Shown here one piece after another: positions 23,128 to 32,405 of a DNA stretch of 64,000 nucleotides (position 1 is the first letter of the stretch; each line of letters opens with the position of its first letter). Position numbers and translations under genes: made by a program. The stretch comes from JBBDWR01 sp040902745 (GTDB lineage Bacteria > Actinomycetota > UBA4738 > HRBIN12). The stretch covers positions 256,574-320,573 of the forward strand of contig JBBDWR010000013.1 of NCBI GenBank assembly GCA_040902745.1. Direction: 5' to 3'. The notes below the pieces were generated by a model. The model was not told the DNA's origin, searched no databases, and saw only the letters and a program-made list of their open reading frames with translations.

Positions 23128-24429
23128 CTAGGTCGCGGTCGGGCTCTCGGCCGGCGCACGGTGCAATCCGCCCGCTCGGCGGATGTCGCCGGTCAGAGAC
23201 CACCAGCTGAGTGCCCACGTGAGCGCCACGATCCCCAAGCCGACGGCGGCCGGACGGGGACCGAAGCGGTCGGCGGCCCAGCCGGTGACGAGGCTCGAGA
23301 TGGCGATGGACAACGTCACGAGGGCGAAGTCGAAGGAGAAGATGCGCCCGCGAAGACGATCGGGGACCAATCGTTGCAGGCCGTAGGTCGACAACGTCCA
23401 TTGGCCGCCTCCGCCGAGATGTGCGCAGAACACGACCGGGATCGCCATCAGCAGCGAGGTCGTGAAACCGAACACGATGTAGGAAGCGCCGAAGGTCGCG
23501 AGCGCGATCCCGATCGCCGTGAACAACCGACGGTCGTCCGTCCTCGCGATCGCGCGGCCCAGGAAGGGGCCGATCAGCGCTCCGGCACCGCGCGCCGCCA
23601 TCAGGGCGCCGATCCCCACGGCGCCGGCGAAAAAGATCCGCTCGGCGAACACCGAGAGCAGCACGAGGACACCGGCGGCGAGACCGAAGCCGCCCTTGAC
23701 CACCAGCAGCGCGAGCACGCGGTGGTCGCGTCGGGCATACGTCACGGTCTCGCGCGTGGCCTCGATCAGCCCGGGGTGTCCACCCTCGCGAGCCTCGGCG
23801 AACGGGCGACGGATCGAGAAGATCATCACCGCGGACAGCGCGAACGAGCCCGCATCGATCCCGAACGCAGCGGTTGATCCGAAAGCGGCGACGATGATCC
23901 CGCCGACGGCGGCCCCGACGGCCAGCATCGTTCCCCACGCCGATCCGATCAGGGAATAGGCGGGTCCGAGGTCCTCGCTCGGAACGAGGTTGGGCATCGC
24001 GGCCTCCATCGCGGGATCGAACGCGGTCGAAAACACCGTGATCGCCGGAAGCAGCACGAAGACGATCCATAGGTCACCGGCGTCCCCGACGAACAGGAAC
24101 CCCAGACAGAGCACCCCGCGAGCCAGATCGCAGACCACCATCAGCCGGCGCCGGTCGACGCGATCGACCAGGTAGCCGGCGACCGGCGCGAACAAGAACG
24201 ACGGCAACTCCTGCGCGACGATGACGAACGCGACCGACGTCGCCGTCCCCTGGAGTCGCAGCACGACATCGAACAACGCCACGGTCAAGAACCAGTCGCC
24301 TCCCAGAGAGATGAGGCTCGCCAGATAGAGGCGGCGGAACTCCTGGTTGCGACGCAGCACGCCGAGGCTGGCGCGGAACCCGGTCGAGCGGGATGCCTCC
24401 GGGTCGATGGCGAGGGTGGGATCGGACAC
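23128..24429 (-). CDS. MFS transporter (enterobactin-exporter-like)
   Basis: A 433-residue major facilitator protein with about 12 hydrophobic segments. The family-A loop motif is seen in GYLVDRVDRRRLMVVCD. Other membrane parts are GIGALMAARGAGALIGPFLG and LVTGWAADRFGPRPA. The resemblance to MFS_3/EntS-type drug or siderophore exporters is from overall pattern; the substrate is unknown. GTG 24429 (VSDPTLAIDPEAS) is the chosen start, and ATG near 24493 is an alternative. The frame extends far upstream, but only as the antisense of the next gene. The gene diverges from the DUF2090 gene. Confidence 0.85.
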   Translation of the reverse strand: MSDPTLAIDPEASRSTGFRASLGVLRRNQEFRRLYLASLISLGGDWFLTVALFDVVLRLQGTATSVAFVIVAQELPSFLFAPVAGYLVDRVDRRRLMVVCDLARGVLCLGFLFVGDAGDLWIVFVLLPAITVFSTAFDPAMEAAMPNLVPSEDLGPAYSLIGSAWGTMLAVGAAVGGIIVAAFGSTAAFGIDAGSFALSAVMIFSIRRPFAEAREGGHPGLIEATRETVTYARRDHRVLALLVVKGGFGLAAGVLVLLSVFAERIFFAGAVGIGALMAARGAGALIGPFLGRAIARTDDRRLFTAIGIALATFGASYIVFGFTTSLLMAIPVVFCAHLGGGGQWTLSTYGLQRLVPDRLRGRIFSFDFALVTLSIAISSLVTGWAADRFGPRPAAVGLGIVALTWALSWWSLTGDIRRAGGLHRAPAESPTAT

Positions 24430-24549
24430 GCGGCGGGCCAGCGTACCTGCGTCGCGTGCGGGGAACGGGCCGGGGTCCGACTCCGGTAGCATCGGGCTCA
24501 ACGGCCCGTGCAACAGAGCGTCTACTTCTCGCAGGAGGCGAAGCACACG

Positions 24550-25464
24550 ATGGCACTCGGGTACGAAGGACAGCTCTACATACTCGCGTTCGACCACCGG
24601 GGTTCGTTCCAGAAGAAGTTCTTCGGTGTGGCCGGCGACCCGACGCCCGAGGAGACCGACCGGATCGCCGACGCGAAAACCGTGATCTACGAGGGTGCCC
24701 TCGCGGCGATCGACCGGACGCCCGAGCCCGTGATGTCGGAGTCGATCGGCATCTTGGTCGACGAACAGTTCGGGGCCGACATCGCCCGGGATGCGCACAA
24801 GCGCGGCATCAAGCTCGCGATGCCCGTGGAGAAGAGCGGGCAGAACGAGTTCGACTTCCAATACGGCGACGAGTTCGGGGCGCACATCCTCGACTTCGAC
24901 CCGGCCTTCTCCAAGGTCCTCGTGCGCTACAACCCGATGGGCGACGGCGCGATGAACGCGCGGCAGGTCGAGAAGCTCAAGCGGCTCGGCGACTGGCTGC
25001 ACGAGAACGACCGCACGTACCTTTTCGAGTTGCTCGTCCCCGCCGAGCCGAGCCAGCTCGAGTCGGTCGGGGGGGATGAAGGGCGGTTCGATCGCGAGCT
25101 GCGCGCCGAGTTGATGCGCACGGCGATCGCGGAGCTGCAGCAAGCGGGGGTCGAGCCGGATATCTGGAAGATCGAAGGTCTCGATGCGCGCGGGGACTGC
25201 GAGCGGATCGCCGCGCAGTGTCGCATCGGAGGACGCGACCGGGTCGTGTGCATCGTTCTCGGCCGAGGAGCCGACGATGACGCCGTGGACCGATGGTTGA
25301 AGTCGGCGTCCGGCGTGCCGGGCTACGCCGGCCTCGCGATCGGCCGGTCGAACTGGTGGGATCCGCTGCGCGGCTACGTCGACGGCACGCTCCCGCGGGA
25401 GCGGGCCGCGGAGCAGATCGCGGAGAACTTCCTGCGCTTCGTATCCGTCTACCGCGCCGGCTGA
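24550..25464 (+). CDS. DUF2090 / IolC-type aldolase-like protein
   Basis: A 304-residue protein of the DUF2090 family, which has a TIM-barrel fold related to class I tagatose/2-deoxy-5-keto-gluconate-6-phosphate aldolases. Recognisable are AFDHRGSFQKKFFG near the N-terminus (the DHR motif of the family), the LVRYNPMGD segment and EVEKIEGLDARGDC-like residues (actual IWKIEGLDARGDC), whose lysine could form the Schiff base. GRSNWWDPL closes the barrel. ATG 24550 has an AGGAGG site 12 nt away; a TAGCAT -10-like element is at 24487-24492. The substrate is unknown. Confidence 0.75.
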   Translation: MALGYEGQLYILAFDHRGSFQKKFFGVAGDPTPEETDRIADAKTVIYEGALAAIDRTPEPVMSESIGILVDEQFGADIARDAHKRGIKLAMPVEKSGQNEFDFQYGDEFGAHILDFDPAFSKVLVRYNPMGDGAMNARQVEKLKRLGDWLHENDRTYLFELLVPAEPSQLESVGGDEGRFDRELRAELMRTAIAELQQAGVEPDIWKIEGLDARGDCERIAAQCRIGGRDRVVCIVLGRGADDDAVDRWLKSASGVPGYAGLAIGRSNWWDPLRGYVDGTLPRERAAEQIAENFLRFVSVYRAG

Positions 25465-25491
25465 CCGACCGGCGCAGCGAGGGGAACGCAC

Positions 25492-25695
25492 ATGGCTGTC
25501 ATCAAGACGATCGATCTCGTCGGCGTGTCGCCCGATTCCTGGCGCGACGCCGCGCAACAGGCACTGGACGAGGCGTCGAAGACGATCCGTGGGATCGAGG
25601 AGATGGACATCCTCGAGACCGGCGCCAAGGTCGAGAACGGAACGATCTCCGAGTACCACACACACGTCCGCATCCGCTTCCGGCTCGAGCGTTGA
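25492..25695 (+). CDS. Dodecin (flavin/CoA-binding storage protein)
   Basis: A 67-residue protein of the dodecin family, small dodecameric shells that bind flavin and in actinobacteria also coenzyme A. It reads MAVIKTIDLVGVSPDSW, then ALDEASKTIRGI, and ends YHTHVRIRFRLER, all matching bacterial dodecins (VYKVVEIVGSSP, W---A--A---A, ---YRV---VTF-LE). The start follows GAGGGGAAC. It lies 27 nt after the DUF2090 gene and 4 nt before the epimerase gene, so it is probably in one transcript with both. Confidence 0.9.
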   Translation: MAVIKTIDLVGVSPDSWRDAAQQALDEASKTIRGIEEMDILETGAKVENGTISEYHTHVRIRFRLER

Positions 25696-25699
25696 CGCG

Positions 25700-26689
25700 G
25701 TGAAGCTCCTCGTCATCGGCGGCACGGAGTTCGTGGGTCGTGCCTTCGTCGAGGCGGCGCTCGCAGCCGGTCACGAGATGACGCTGTTCCACCGCGGCCG
25801 CACCAACCCGGGTCTGTTCCCCGAGGCCGAACACGTACTCGGGGACCGGGACGGAGGGCTCGACGTCCTCGAGGGACGCACGTGGGACGCGGCGCTTGAC
25901 ACCTGTGCCTACGTTCCTCGGCTCGCCGGGGATGCGGCGCAGCTGCTGGCCGACGCCGTGGACCGATACACGTTCGTGTCGACGTGTTCGGTGTACCCAG
26001 ACGAGGCGACGCCCGGGGTGGACGAGTTCGCTCCACTCTGGGACCCGGCGCCGTTCGCCGACACCGAGGACGTCACCGACGAGAGCTACGGGCCGCTCAA
26101 GGTGCTGTGCGAGCGCGCGGTGCTCGACGCGTGCGGGGAGCGGAGCACGCTGATCGTGCGGCCCGGCTACATCGTCGGACCACACGACTCGACAGACCGG
26201 TTCACCTCGTATCTGGTCCGCGCGGCGCGCGGCGGTCGATTCCTCGCTCCGGGCCCGCCCGAGCTGCTCGTGCAGGTCATCGACGTTCGCGACCTCGGCG
26301 ACTGGATGCTTCGCTGCGTCGAGGGCGGCACGATCGGGGTGTTCAACGCCGTGGGGCCGGCGCCGAGCATGGCCGAGGTCCTGGACCTGAGCGTCTCGAC
26401 GTCCGGGCGCGCCGCCGAGCCTGTGTGGGTGGACGCCGACTTTTTGCTCGAGCAGGGGGCGGACAAGGAACTGCCGATGTGGCACCCGCGCCCGGCAGAG
26501 TCGGGCGTCATGCGATTCGACCCCGCGAAGGCGCTCGCGGCGGGGCTGGAGCTGCGTCCGATCGCCACGACGATTCAGGACACCCTCGCGTGGCGGATGC
26601 CGCTGCTGGAGTCCTCACCGGTGCAGGCCGGCCTGACTCCCGAGCGCGAACGAGCGCTACTGGACGCATGGGCTTCACGGACCGGCTGA
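25700..26689 (+). CDS. NAD(P)-dependent epimerase/dehydratase family protein
   Basis: A 329-residue Rossmann-fold protein of the extended SDR family. The nucleotide-binding motif is MKLLVIGGTEFVGRAFVEAAL, a GGTxFxG pattern found in the isoflavone-reductase/mRNA-binding-like subgroup (also near plant CSP41 proteins). The place of the catalytic Tyr-x3-Lys is probably ESYGPLKVLCE, with a tyrosine and lysine four apart. VRPGYIVGPHD is typical of the fold. GTG 25700 is 4 nt after the dodecin stop. Its end overlaps the next gene by 22 nt. The substrate is unknown. Confidence 0.85.
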   Translation: MKLLVIGGTEFVGRAFVEAALAAGHEMTLFHRGRTNPGLFPEAEHVLGDRDGGLDVLEGRTWDAALDTCAYVPRLAGDAAQLLADAVDRYTFVSTCSVYPDEATPGVDEFAPLWDPAPFADTEDVTDESYGPLKVLCERAVLDACGERSTLIVRPGYIVGPHDSTDRFTSYLVRAARGGRFLAPGPPELLVQVIDVRDLGDWMLRCVEGGTIGVFNAVGPAPSMAEVLDLSVSTSGRAAEPVWVDADFLLEQGADKELPMWHPRPAESGVMRFDPAKALAAGLELRPIATTIQDTLAWRMPLLESSPVQAGLTPERERALLDAWASRTG

Positions 26690-27966
26690 AGAGCCATCGG
26701 CGCGCGGCGGTGATCGGCGCGGCGGGTGCCGGGCTGGCCGCCTACACGGCCCGCGAACTTGCCCGCTATCGCAGCGACGCCGCGCGGGGCTACAAGCTCG
26801 ACGGCGTTCCGCAGCCGGGCACCGACGAGTTCGCCCGCCTGGTCGAAGCGCTCACCGCTGCGCCCTTGCGGCACGGCAATCGGCTGGAGGTCCTGCGAAA
26901 CGGCGACGAGATCTTCCCCGCGATGCTCACCGCGATCCGTCAGGCGAAGCGCACGGTCGACCTGCAGACGTTCGTGTACTGGACCGGGGACCCGGCCGTC
27001 GAGTTCGCGACGGCGCTCGCCGAGAAGGCCACCGAGGGACTCAAGGTCAACGTGCTTCTCGACGCCGTCGGAGCGAACAAGATGGACGCCGAACTCGTGG
27101 GGAAGATGGAGGACGCTGGGGTCAAGGTGGCGTGGTTCCGCCCCGTGCGGATCCGCAGCATCGCTCGCGCGAACAACAGGACGCACCGCAAGATCCTCGT
27201 GTGCGACGCGAGCGTCGGCTTCACCGGAGGCGTCGGCATCGCGCAAGAGTGGACCGGACACGCGCAGGACCCCGAACATTGGCGGGACACGCACGTTCGC
27301 GTCGACGGGCCTGCGGGTCGCGATCTACTCGGCGGCTTCTTGGAGAACTGGGCCGAAGCCACCGGAGAGGTGCTGACGGGGGACCGTCTGCGCCACATCG
27401 ATCCCTACGATGACGGCGTCGATGCGCAGGTGACCCGCAGCTCCGCGACCAAGGGGCACACGGAAGCGGAGGAGTTGTTCTTCGCCGCGATCGAGGGCGC
27501 GCAGCAACGGCTGTGGCTCACGACCGCCTATTTCGCTCCTCGGCGGGCGTTCGTCGACGCGATCGTTCGGGCGGTCGGGCGGGGCGCGGACGTGCGGCTG
27601 CTGGTGAACGGGCCCAACATCGACAAGCAGATCGTCCGGCGCGCCGGCCATGCGAGCTACGACCGGCTCCTGCAGCACGGGGTGCGCATCTTCGAGTTCC
27701 AGCCGACGATGCTGCACGCGAAGGTCATGGTCATCGACCGACGATGGGCGACGATCGGCTCTATCAACTTCGACGACCGCTCGTTCCGCCTTCACGAGGA
27801 GCTCAACCTGTCGGTGTCCGATGACGGATGCGCGAGCGAACTCGCCGGCCATTTCGACGACGACCTCGCCCGCGCGGAGGAACTCACGCTCGACGCCTGG
27901 CGCGCCCGTCCCGCGCACACCCGCGCGGTCGAGAAGGGCTCCGCCTTGCTCAAGCGTCAGCTCTAG
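26668..27966 (+). CDS. Phospholipase D-family protein (cardiolipin synthase-like)
   Basis: A 432-residue protein with two PLD (HxK) motifs: THRKILVCDASVGFTGG and LHAKVMVIDRRWATIGS. The first keeps His-x-Lys-x4-Asp and the second is complete. An N-terminal hydrophobic stretch (AAVIGAAGAGLAAYTA) anchors it. The second motif's context NFDDRSFRLHEELNL and the TAYFAPRRAFVDAI segment are typical of cardiolipin synthases (Cls). It may make cardiolipin or act as a related phospholipase. The ATG at 26668 lies inside the previous gene, and no strong Shine-Dalgarno sequence is seen, so coupling is likely. Confidence 0.87.
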   Translation: MGFTDRLKSHRRAAVIGAAGAGLAAYTARELARYRSDAARGYKLDGVPQPGTDEFARLVEALTAAPLRHGNRLEVLRNGDEIFPAMLTAIRQAKRTVDLQTFVYWTGDPAVEFATALAEKATEGLKVNVLLDAVGANKMDAELVGKMEDAGVKVAWFRPVRIRSIARANNRTHRKILVCDASVGFTGGVGIAQEWTGHAQDPEHWRDTHVRVDGPAGRDLLGGFLENWAEATGEVLTGDRLRHIDPYDDGVDAQVTRSSATKGHTEAEELFFAAIEGAQQRLWLTTAYFAPRRAFVDAIVRAVGRGADVRLLVNGPNIDKQIVRRAGHASYDRLLQHGVRIFEFQPTMLHAKVMVIDRRWATIGSINFDDRSFRLHEELNLSVSDDGCASELAGHFDDDLARAEELTLDAWRARPAHTRAVEKGSALLKRQL

Positions 27967-28007
27967 CAGGGCGACAGGGCGCTGACCTGGGGCGCAACCG
28001 GCGCGGC

Positions 28008-28013
28008 TAGACT
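28008..28013 (+). promoter_or_regulatory. Putative -10 element for a leaderless purA transcript
   Basis: TAGACT lies 9 nt before the purA ATG at 28023, with no Shine-Dalgarno sequence between. It would be the head of the purine cluster. Confidence 0.4.
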
Positions 28014-28022
28014 GAGCGCGTT

Positions 28023-29297
28023 ATGCCGGCATCGATCGTGCTCGGGACCCAATGGGGTGACGAAGGCAAGGGGAAGGCGACGGACTACCTCGCCGACCGG
28101 ATGGACCTGTGCGTCCGGTACCAGGGTGGGAACAACGCCGGCCACACGGTTATCGCCGAGGGAAGGGAACTCAAACTCAACCTGATCCCGTCCGGGATCC
28201 TGTACGAGCACGTAACGTCCGTGCTCGCGGACGGCGTCGTGATCGATCCGGGGGTGCTGCTCGGGGAGATCGACGAGCTGCAGGCCGACGGCGTGGATTG
28301 TTCCCGGCTGAAGATCTCTGGCAACGCGCACCTGATCATGCCGTACCACCTGGAACTCGAGAAGGTCACGCAGCGATTCCTCGGCGAGAACGCGCTCGGC
28401 ACCACCAAACGGGGGATCGGGCCGAGCTACGGCGACAAGGCCGCACGGATCGGCCTGCGCGTGCAGGACCTGTTCGACGAGAAGATCTTCCGGCAGAAGC
28501 TCGACGTCGTGCTCGAGGAGAAGAACAAGATCCTCACGCAGGTCTACAGCCGTCTCCCGCTGGACGGCGACGGCATCGTCGAGGACTACATGGACTACGC
28601 GTCGCGGCTCGCGCCTCACGTCGCCGACACTGGCAAGCTGGTCCACGAGGCGCTGCGTGACGGCAAGAACGTGTTGCTCGAGGGAGCGCAGGGCACGCTG
28701 CTCGATCTGGATCACGGGACCTATCCGTTCGTGACCTCCTCTAATCCCGTCGCGGGCTACGCTCTCGCCTCGGTCGGGATCGGACCCAAGGAGGTCGACC
28801 GGGTGATCGGTATCGCGAAGGCGTACGTCACGCGAGTGGGGGCCGGGCCGTTCCCAACGGAGGATCTCGGCGCCGACGGCGATCGCCTGGGGGAGCGTGG
28901 AGCGGAGTTCGGCACCACTACAGGCCGCAAGCGCCGGTGCGGTTGGTACGACGCGTGCATCATGCGCTACGCGGCGAGACTCAACGGTCTCACCGAGCTG
29001 ATCCTGACCAAGCTCGACGTTCTGTCGGGCTTCGGGACGGTCAAGGTGTGCGTCGGCTACCGCGCCGACGGCGAGCGCTACGACGACTTCCCACCGCACC
29101 AGTCGCTCTTCCACAAGGCGGAACCGATCTACGAGGAGCTCGAGGGCTGGGGCGAGGAGATCGTCGACGCCCGATCGATCGACGATCTTCCAGGAGCCGC
29201 GCGCAAATACGTCGATCGCCTCGAGCAACTCGCGGACGTGCCGGTGCGCCTCGTGTCGGTCGGCCCCGCCCGCGAACAGAGTCTGCCTGCGGGGTGA
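28023..29297 (+). CDS. purA: Adenylosuccinate synthetase
   Basis: PurA makes adenylosuccinate from IMP, aspartate and GTP, the first step to AMP. The 424-residue protein starts MPASIVLGTQWGDEGKGKATD, with the GDEGKGK P-loop and QWGDEGKG signature. GGNNAGHTV and GIGPSYGDKAARIGLRV follow. The GTP-binding NKxD-like segment (LTKLDVL) is near residue 335. It is the first gene of the purine cluster, read after a leaderless-type TAGACT element. purD starts 8 nt after its stop. Confidence 0.97.
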   Translation: MPASIVLGTQWGDEGKGKATDYLADRMDLCVRYQGGNNAGHTVIAEGRELKLNLIPSGILYEHVTSVLADGVVIDPGVLLGEIDELQADGVDCSRLKISGNAHLIMPYHLELEKVTQRFLGENALGTTKRGIGPSYGDKAARIGLRVQDLFDEKIFRQKLDVVLEEKNKILTQVYSRLPLDGDGIVEDYMDYASRLAPHVADTGKLVHEALRDGKNVLLEGAQGTLLDLDHGTYPFVTSSNPVAGYALASVGIGPKEVDRVIGIAKAYVTRVGAGPFPTEDLGADGDRLGERGAEFGTTTGRKRRCGWYDACIMRYAARLNGLTELILTKLDVLSGFGTVKVCVGYRADGERYDDFPPHQSLFHKAEPIYEELEGWGEEIVDARSIDDLPGAARKYVDRLEQLADVPVRLVSVGPAREQSLPAG

Positions 29298-29304
29298 GAG
29301 ACCG

Positions 29305-30570
29305 GTGAAGGTCCTGGTCGTCGGCGGTGGCGGTCGAGAGCACGCGCTCGCGTGGCGGCTCGCGCAGAACCCCACGGTCGACCGCTTGTTCGCGGCGCCG
29401 GGCAACGCGGGGATCGCGCGAGAGGGGGTATGCGTCGACGTCGACGCGGACGACGTAGAGGGCCTGCTGCGGCTGATCGATGATGAGCAGATCGATCTGA
29501 CGGTCGTCGGTCCGGAGGCGCCGCTGGTGCTGGGGCTCGTTGACGAGCTCGAGGCGATAGGCGCACCGGTGTTCGGACCGACCAGTGACGCCGCGCGCAT
29601 CGAGGGATCCAAGGCGTGGACGAAAGATCTGTGCGAACGCTACGGGATCCCGGCCGCGAGGTCGCGCACGTTCATGGAGGGCGACGCCGCGATCGACTAC
29701 CTCGACGCGGTGGGTGCTCCGTACGTCGTCAAGGTCGATGGGCTCGCCGCCGGCAAAGGTGTCACGGTGACCGAGGAGCGCGAACACGCGATCCGAGCGA
29801 TCCGCGAGGCTCTCGTCGATCGGGTCTTCGGCGCCGCCGGGGACTCGGTGATCGTCGAGGAGTTCCTTGAGGGATACGAGGTGTCCGCCTTCGCAGTGAC
29901 CGACGGCCGGCAGATCCTTCCCCTGGAACTGGCCCAGGACTTCAAGCGGATCGGTGACGGGGACACGGGACCCAACACCGGCGGCATGGGCGCCTATTCG
30001 CCGATGCCCAATGTGCCGGACGATATCCGCTCCCGGATCTTCGACGAGATCATCGCGTGGGGTGTGCGCGCGATGGAAGCCGAAGGTGTCCGCTACCGCG
30101 GGGTGCTCTACGCCGGATGCATCGTGACCGACGAGGGGCCCAAGCTCCTGGAGTTCAACTGCCGGTTCGGCGATCCGGAAACGCAGGTCGTGATCCCCCG
30201 GTTGCGATCGGACCTGGGAGAGCTGATGCTCGGCTGTATCGAGGGCAACCTGAAGAACTATCGGGCGTTGTGGAGGCCGGAAGCGTGCGTCACGGTCGTG
30301 GCCGCCTCTGGGGGCTACCCCGGCCGCTTTGAGACCGGGATCCCGATCGAGGGCGTCGACGCTGCGGAGCAGGTCGAAGGCGCGATCGTGTTCCATGCGG
30401 GCACGGTCGAGCGCTCCGGTAGACTGCTGACCTCCGGCGGGCGCGTGCTCGCGGTGAGTGGCCTCGGCCCCACCGTCGACGACGCCCGCGAACGGGCGTA
30501 CGAGGCCCTGTCGCGGATCTCGTTCGACGGCATGCAGTATCGGACCGACATCGCACAGGGGGTCGCATGA
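29305..30570 (+). CDS. purD: Phosphoribosylamine-glycine ligase (GAR synthetase)
   Basis: PurD joins glycine to phosphoribosylamine using ATP, the second purine step. The 421-residue ATP-grasp protein starts MKVLVVGGGGREHALAW, and has PEAPLVLGLVDEL, the ATP-grasp loop KVDGLAAGKGVTV and LEFNCRFGDPETQ with metal-binding residues. The start is GTG 29305. GTG is common in this window. The stop is followed after 19 nt by the PurE-like gene. Confidence 0.96.
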   Translation: MKVLVVGGGGREHALAWRLAQNPTVDRLFAAPGNAGIAREGVCVDVDADDVEGLLRLIDDEQIDLTVVGPEAPLVLGLVDELEAIGAPVFGPTSDAARIEGSKAWTKDLCERYGIPAARSRTFMEGDAAIDYLDAVGAPYVVKVDGLAAGKGVTVTEEREHAIRAIREALVDRVFGAAGDSVIVEEFLEGYEVSAFAVTDGRQILPLELAQDFKRIGDGDTGPNTGGMGAYSPMPNVPDDIRSRIFDEIIAWGVRAMEAEGVRYRGVLYAGCIVTDEGPKLLEFNCRFGDPETQVVIPRLRSDLGELMLGCIEGNLKNYRALWRPEACVTVVAASGGYPGRFETGIPIEGVDAAEQVEGAIVFHAGTVERSGRLLTSGGRVLAVSGLGPTVDDARERAYEALSRISFDGMQYRTDIAQGVA

Positions 30571-30589
30571 GGCACGGGGAGAGGCGCAC

Positions 30590-31066
30590 GTGAGCGACCC
30601 GGCACCGCTGGTCGGGGTGCTCGCCGCCTCCCCGTCCGAGCTCGGTGTGCTCCAGCAGGCCGGTGCGATCCTCGAGAAGTTCGCGATCCCGCACGAGATC
30701 CGAGTGATGTCGTCGTCGCGCAATCCGGATCTGGCCGACGAATACGCGCGCACCGCGTTCGAGCGTGGACTCAAGGTGATCATCTGCACGACCGGCATCT
30801 CCGGTCACCTCGCTGCCGCGATCGCGGCGCGGACGGTGTTGCCTGTGATCGGCGTGCCGATCGTCTCGCCCCCGCAGATGGACGGGCGCGAAGCGCTCGC
30901 GATCACGGCGCAGATGCCGTCGGGCGTTCCCGTCGCGACCGTGGGGGTCGACGCCGGGGTCAACGCGGCGGTCCTCGCCACGCAGATCATCGCCGTCGGC
31001 GACCCGGACGTGCAGCAGCGCCTCTGGAGGTTCAAGGACGATCTCGCGGAGGGTCTGCGGCTGTGA
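30590..31066 (+). CDS. purE: PurE-like protein (N5-CAIR mutase fold) with altered active-site motifs
   Basis: A 158-residue protein between purD and purB with clear PurE fold similarity: GAILEKFAIPHEIRVMSSSR, LKVIICTTGISGHLAAAIAA, LPVIGVPI and QMPSGVPVATVGVDAGVNAA. However, PurE hallmarks are changed. The phosphate loop GSDSDW reads ASPSELG, SAHRTP, with the catalytic His (His45 of the E. coli enzyme), reads SSSRNP, and GGAAHLPG reads TGISGHLA. purK is absent from the window. It is either a diverged carboxylase with a different acid/base or a paralogue with another job; placement inside the pur cluster favours a purine role. GTG 30590 is used; GGGGAGAGG is just upstream. Confidence 0.7.
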   Translation: MSDPAPLVGVLAASPSELGVLQQAGAILEKFAIPHEIRVMSSSRNPDLADEYARTAFERGLKVIICTTGISGHLAAAIAARTVLPVIGVPIVSPPQMDGREALAITAQMPSGVPVATVGVDAGVNAAVLATQIIAVGDPDVQQRLWRFKDDLAEGLRL

Positions 31067-31091
31067 GGTCCGGGCCGCGGGAGGGTGCGCG

Positions 31092-32402
31092 ATGATCCCC
31101 CGCTATTCCCAACCCGAGATGGACGCGGTGTGGACCGACGCGGCCCGCATGGCGCATTGGCTTGAGATCGAGATCGCCGCCGTCGAGGCGCGCGCGGAAC
31201 TGGGCGATGTGCCGTCTGCCGACGCCGCAGCGATCCGCGCGGATGCCTCCGTGGACGTCGAGCGCGCGCTCGAGCTCGAGCAGGTCACCCGTCACGACGT
31301 TGCGGCGTTCGTCCAGGCGGTCGGAGAGACCTCCCCCGAGGCCTCCCGCTGGCTGCATTTCGGCATGACCTCTTCGGATGTGCTCGACACGGGCCTCGCG
31401 ATGCAGCTGCGGGCGGCGGCGGACATCCTGTTGGGTCGACTCGAGCGGTTGCTCGCGGTGACCAAGCGCCTCGCCCTCGAACATCGGAGCACGGTGATGG
31501 CGGGGCGCAGTCACGGGATCCACGCGGAACCGTCGAGCTTCGGGCACAAGGTGGCGATCTGGGCTTTCGAGCTCGACCGCGGCCGGGAGCGGCTGCGGCG
31601 AGCCAAACAGGTCGTCGGCGTGGGCAAGCTTTCCGGAGCCGTCGGGACCTACTCCCAGCTCGATCCGCGAGTGGAAGAGCTGGTGATGGCTCGGCTGGGT
31701 CTTCGACCGGCCGAGGCGTCCAACCAGATCGTCCAGCGCGATCGTCACGCCGAGTACATGGCCGCGCTGGCTCTGCTCGCCACGACACTCGACAAGATCG
31801 CCACCGAGATCCGGCATCTCGCGCGTACAGAGGTCCGCGAGGTTCAGGAGCCGTTCGCCGAGGGACAGAAGGGTTCGTCGGCGATGCCGCACAAGCGTAA
31901 TCCGGTAGCGAGCGAGCGGATCAGCGGACTCGCGCGGGTGATCCGGGGCAACCTGCAGACGGCGCTGGAGAACGTCCCCTTGTGGCACGAGCGCGACATC
32001 TCCCACTCCTCGGCCGAGCGGGTGATCTTCCCGGACTCCACCGGGTTGTTGGACTTCATGCTGAAGGAGACGACCACCGTCCTCGAGGGATTGCGGATCC
32101 ACCCGGAGCGCATGCGGGAGAACCTCGCCTCCGACGGCGGGCTCGCCTTCAGCCAGAGCGTGCTCCTCGTGCTCGTGGACAAGGGGCTGTCGCGCGACGA
32201 CGCGTACCGGATCGTCCAGACGGCGGCGGCCGCCGCGTGGGACGGTGGGGGGGACTTCCGGGCGGATCTCGGATCCAATCCGGAGGTCGCACGGCTGCTC
32301 ACCCCGGAGGAGTTGAACGTGCTGTTCGATCCGAACCGCTACCTGCGAAACCTTGACGTAGTGTTCGACCGCCTCGAGAAGCTGAGCGTCGAGGGGACCT
32401 GA
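31092..32402 (+). CDS. purB: Adenylosuccinate lyase
   Basis: PurB catalyses two beta-eliminations in purine synthesis (SAICAR to AICAR, and adenylosuccinate to AMP). The 436-residue protein has the fumarase/aspartase-superfamily signature [13 protein letters not shown] near residue 260 and [13 protein letters not shown]. The third conserved region, [15 protein letters not shown], contains the catalytic histidine. ATG 31092 follows GGGAGGGTG. It follows the purE-like gene by 25 nt and ends 3 nt before the purC GTG. Confidence 0.97.
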   Translation: MIPRYSQPEMDAVWTDAARMAHWLEIEIAAVEARAELGDVPSADAAAIRADASVDVERALELEQVTRHDVAAFVQAVGETSPEASRWLHFGMTSSDVLDTGLAMQLRAAADILLGRLERLLAVTKRLALEHRSTVMAGRSHGIHAEPSSFGHKVAIWAFELDRGRERLRRAKQVVGVGKLSGAVGTYSQLDPRVEELVMARLGLRPAEASNQIVQRDRHAEYMAALALLATTLDKIATEIRHLARTEVREVQEPFAEGQKGSSAMPHKRNPVASERISGLARVIRGNLQTALENVPLWHERDISHSSAERVIFPDSTGLLDFMLKETTTVLEGLRIHPERMRENLASDGGLAFSQSVLLVLVDKGLSRDDAYRIVQTAAAAAWDGGGDFRADLGSNPEVARLLTPEELNVLFDPNRYLRNLDVVFDRLEKLSVEGT

Positions 32403-32405
32403 CCG

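Noticed and set aside
23107..23131. TAGCC...GGCTA inverted repeat with A-run between lemA and the MFS gene as a bidirectional terminator
   Set aside because: Only a 5-bp stem with a long A-rich loop and the U-run inside the loop; it does not have terminator geometry.
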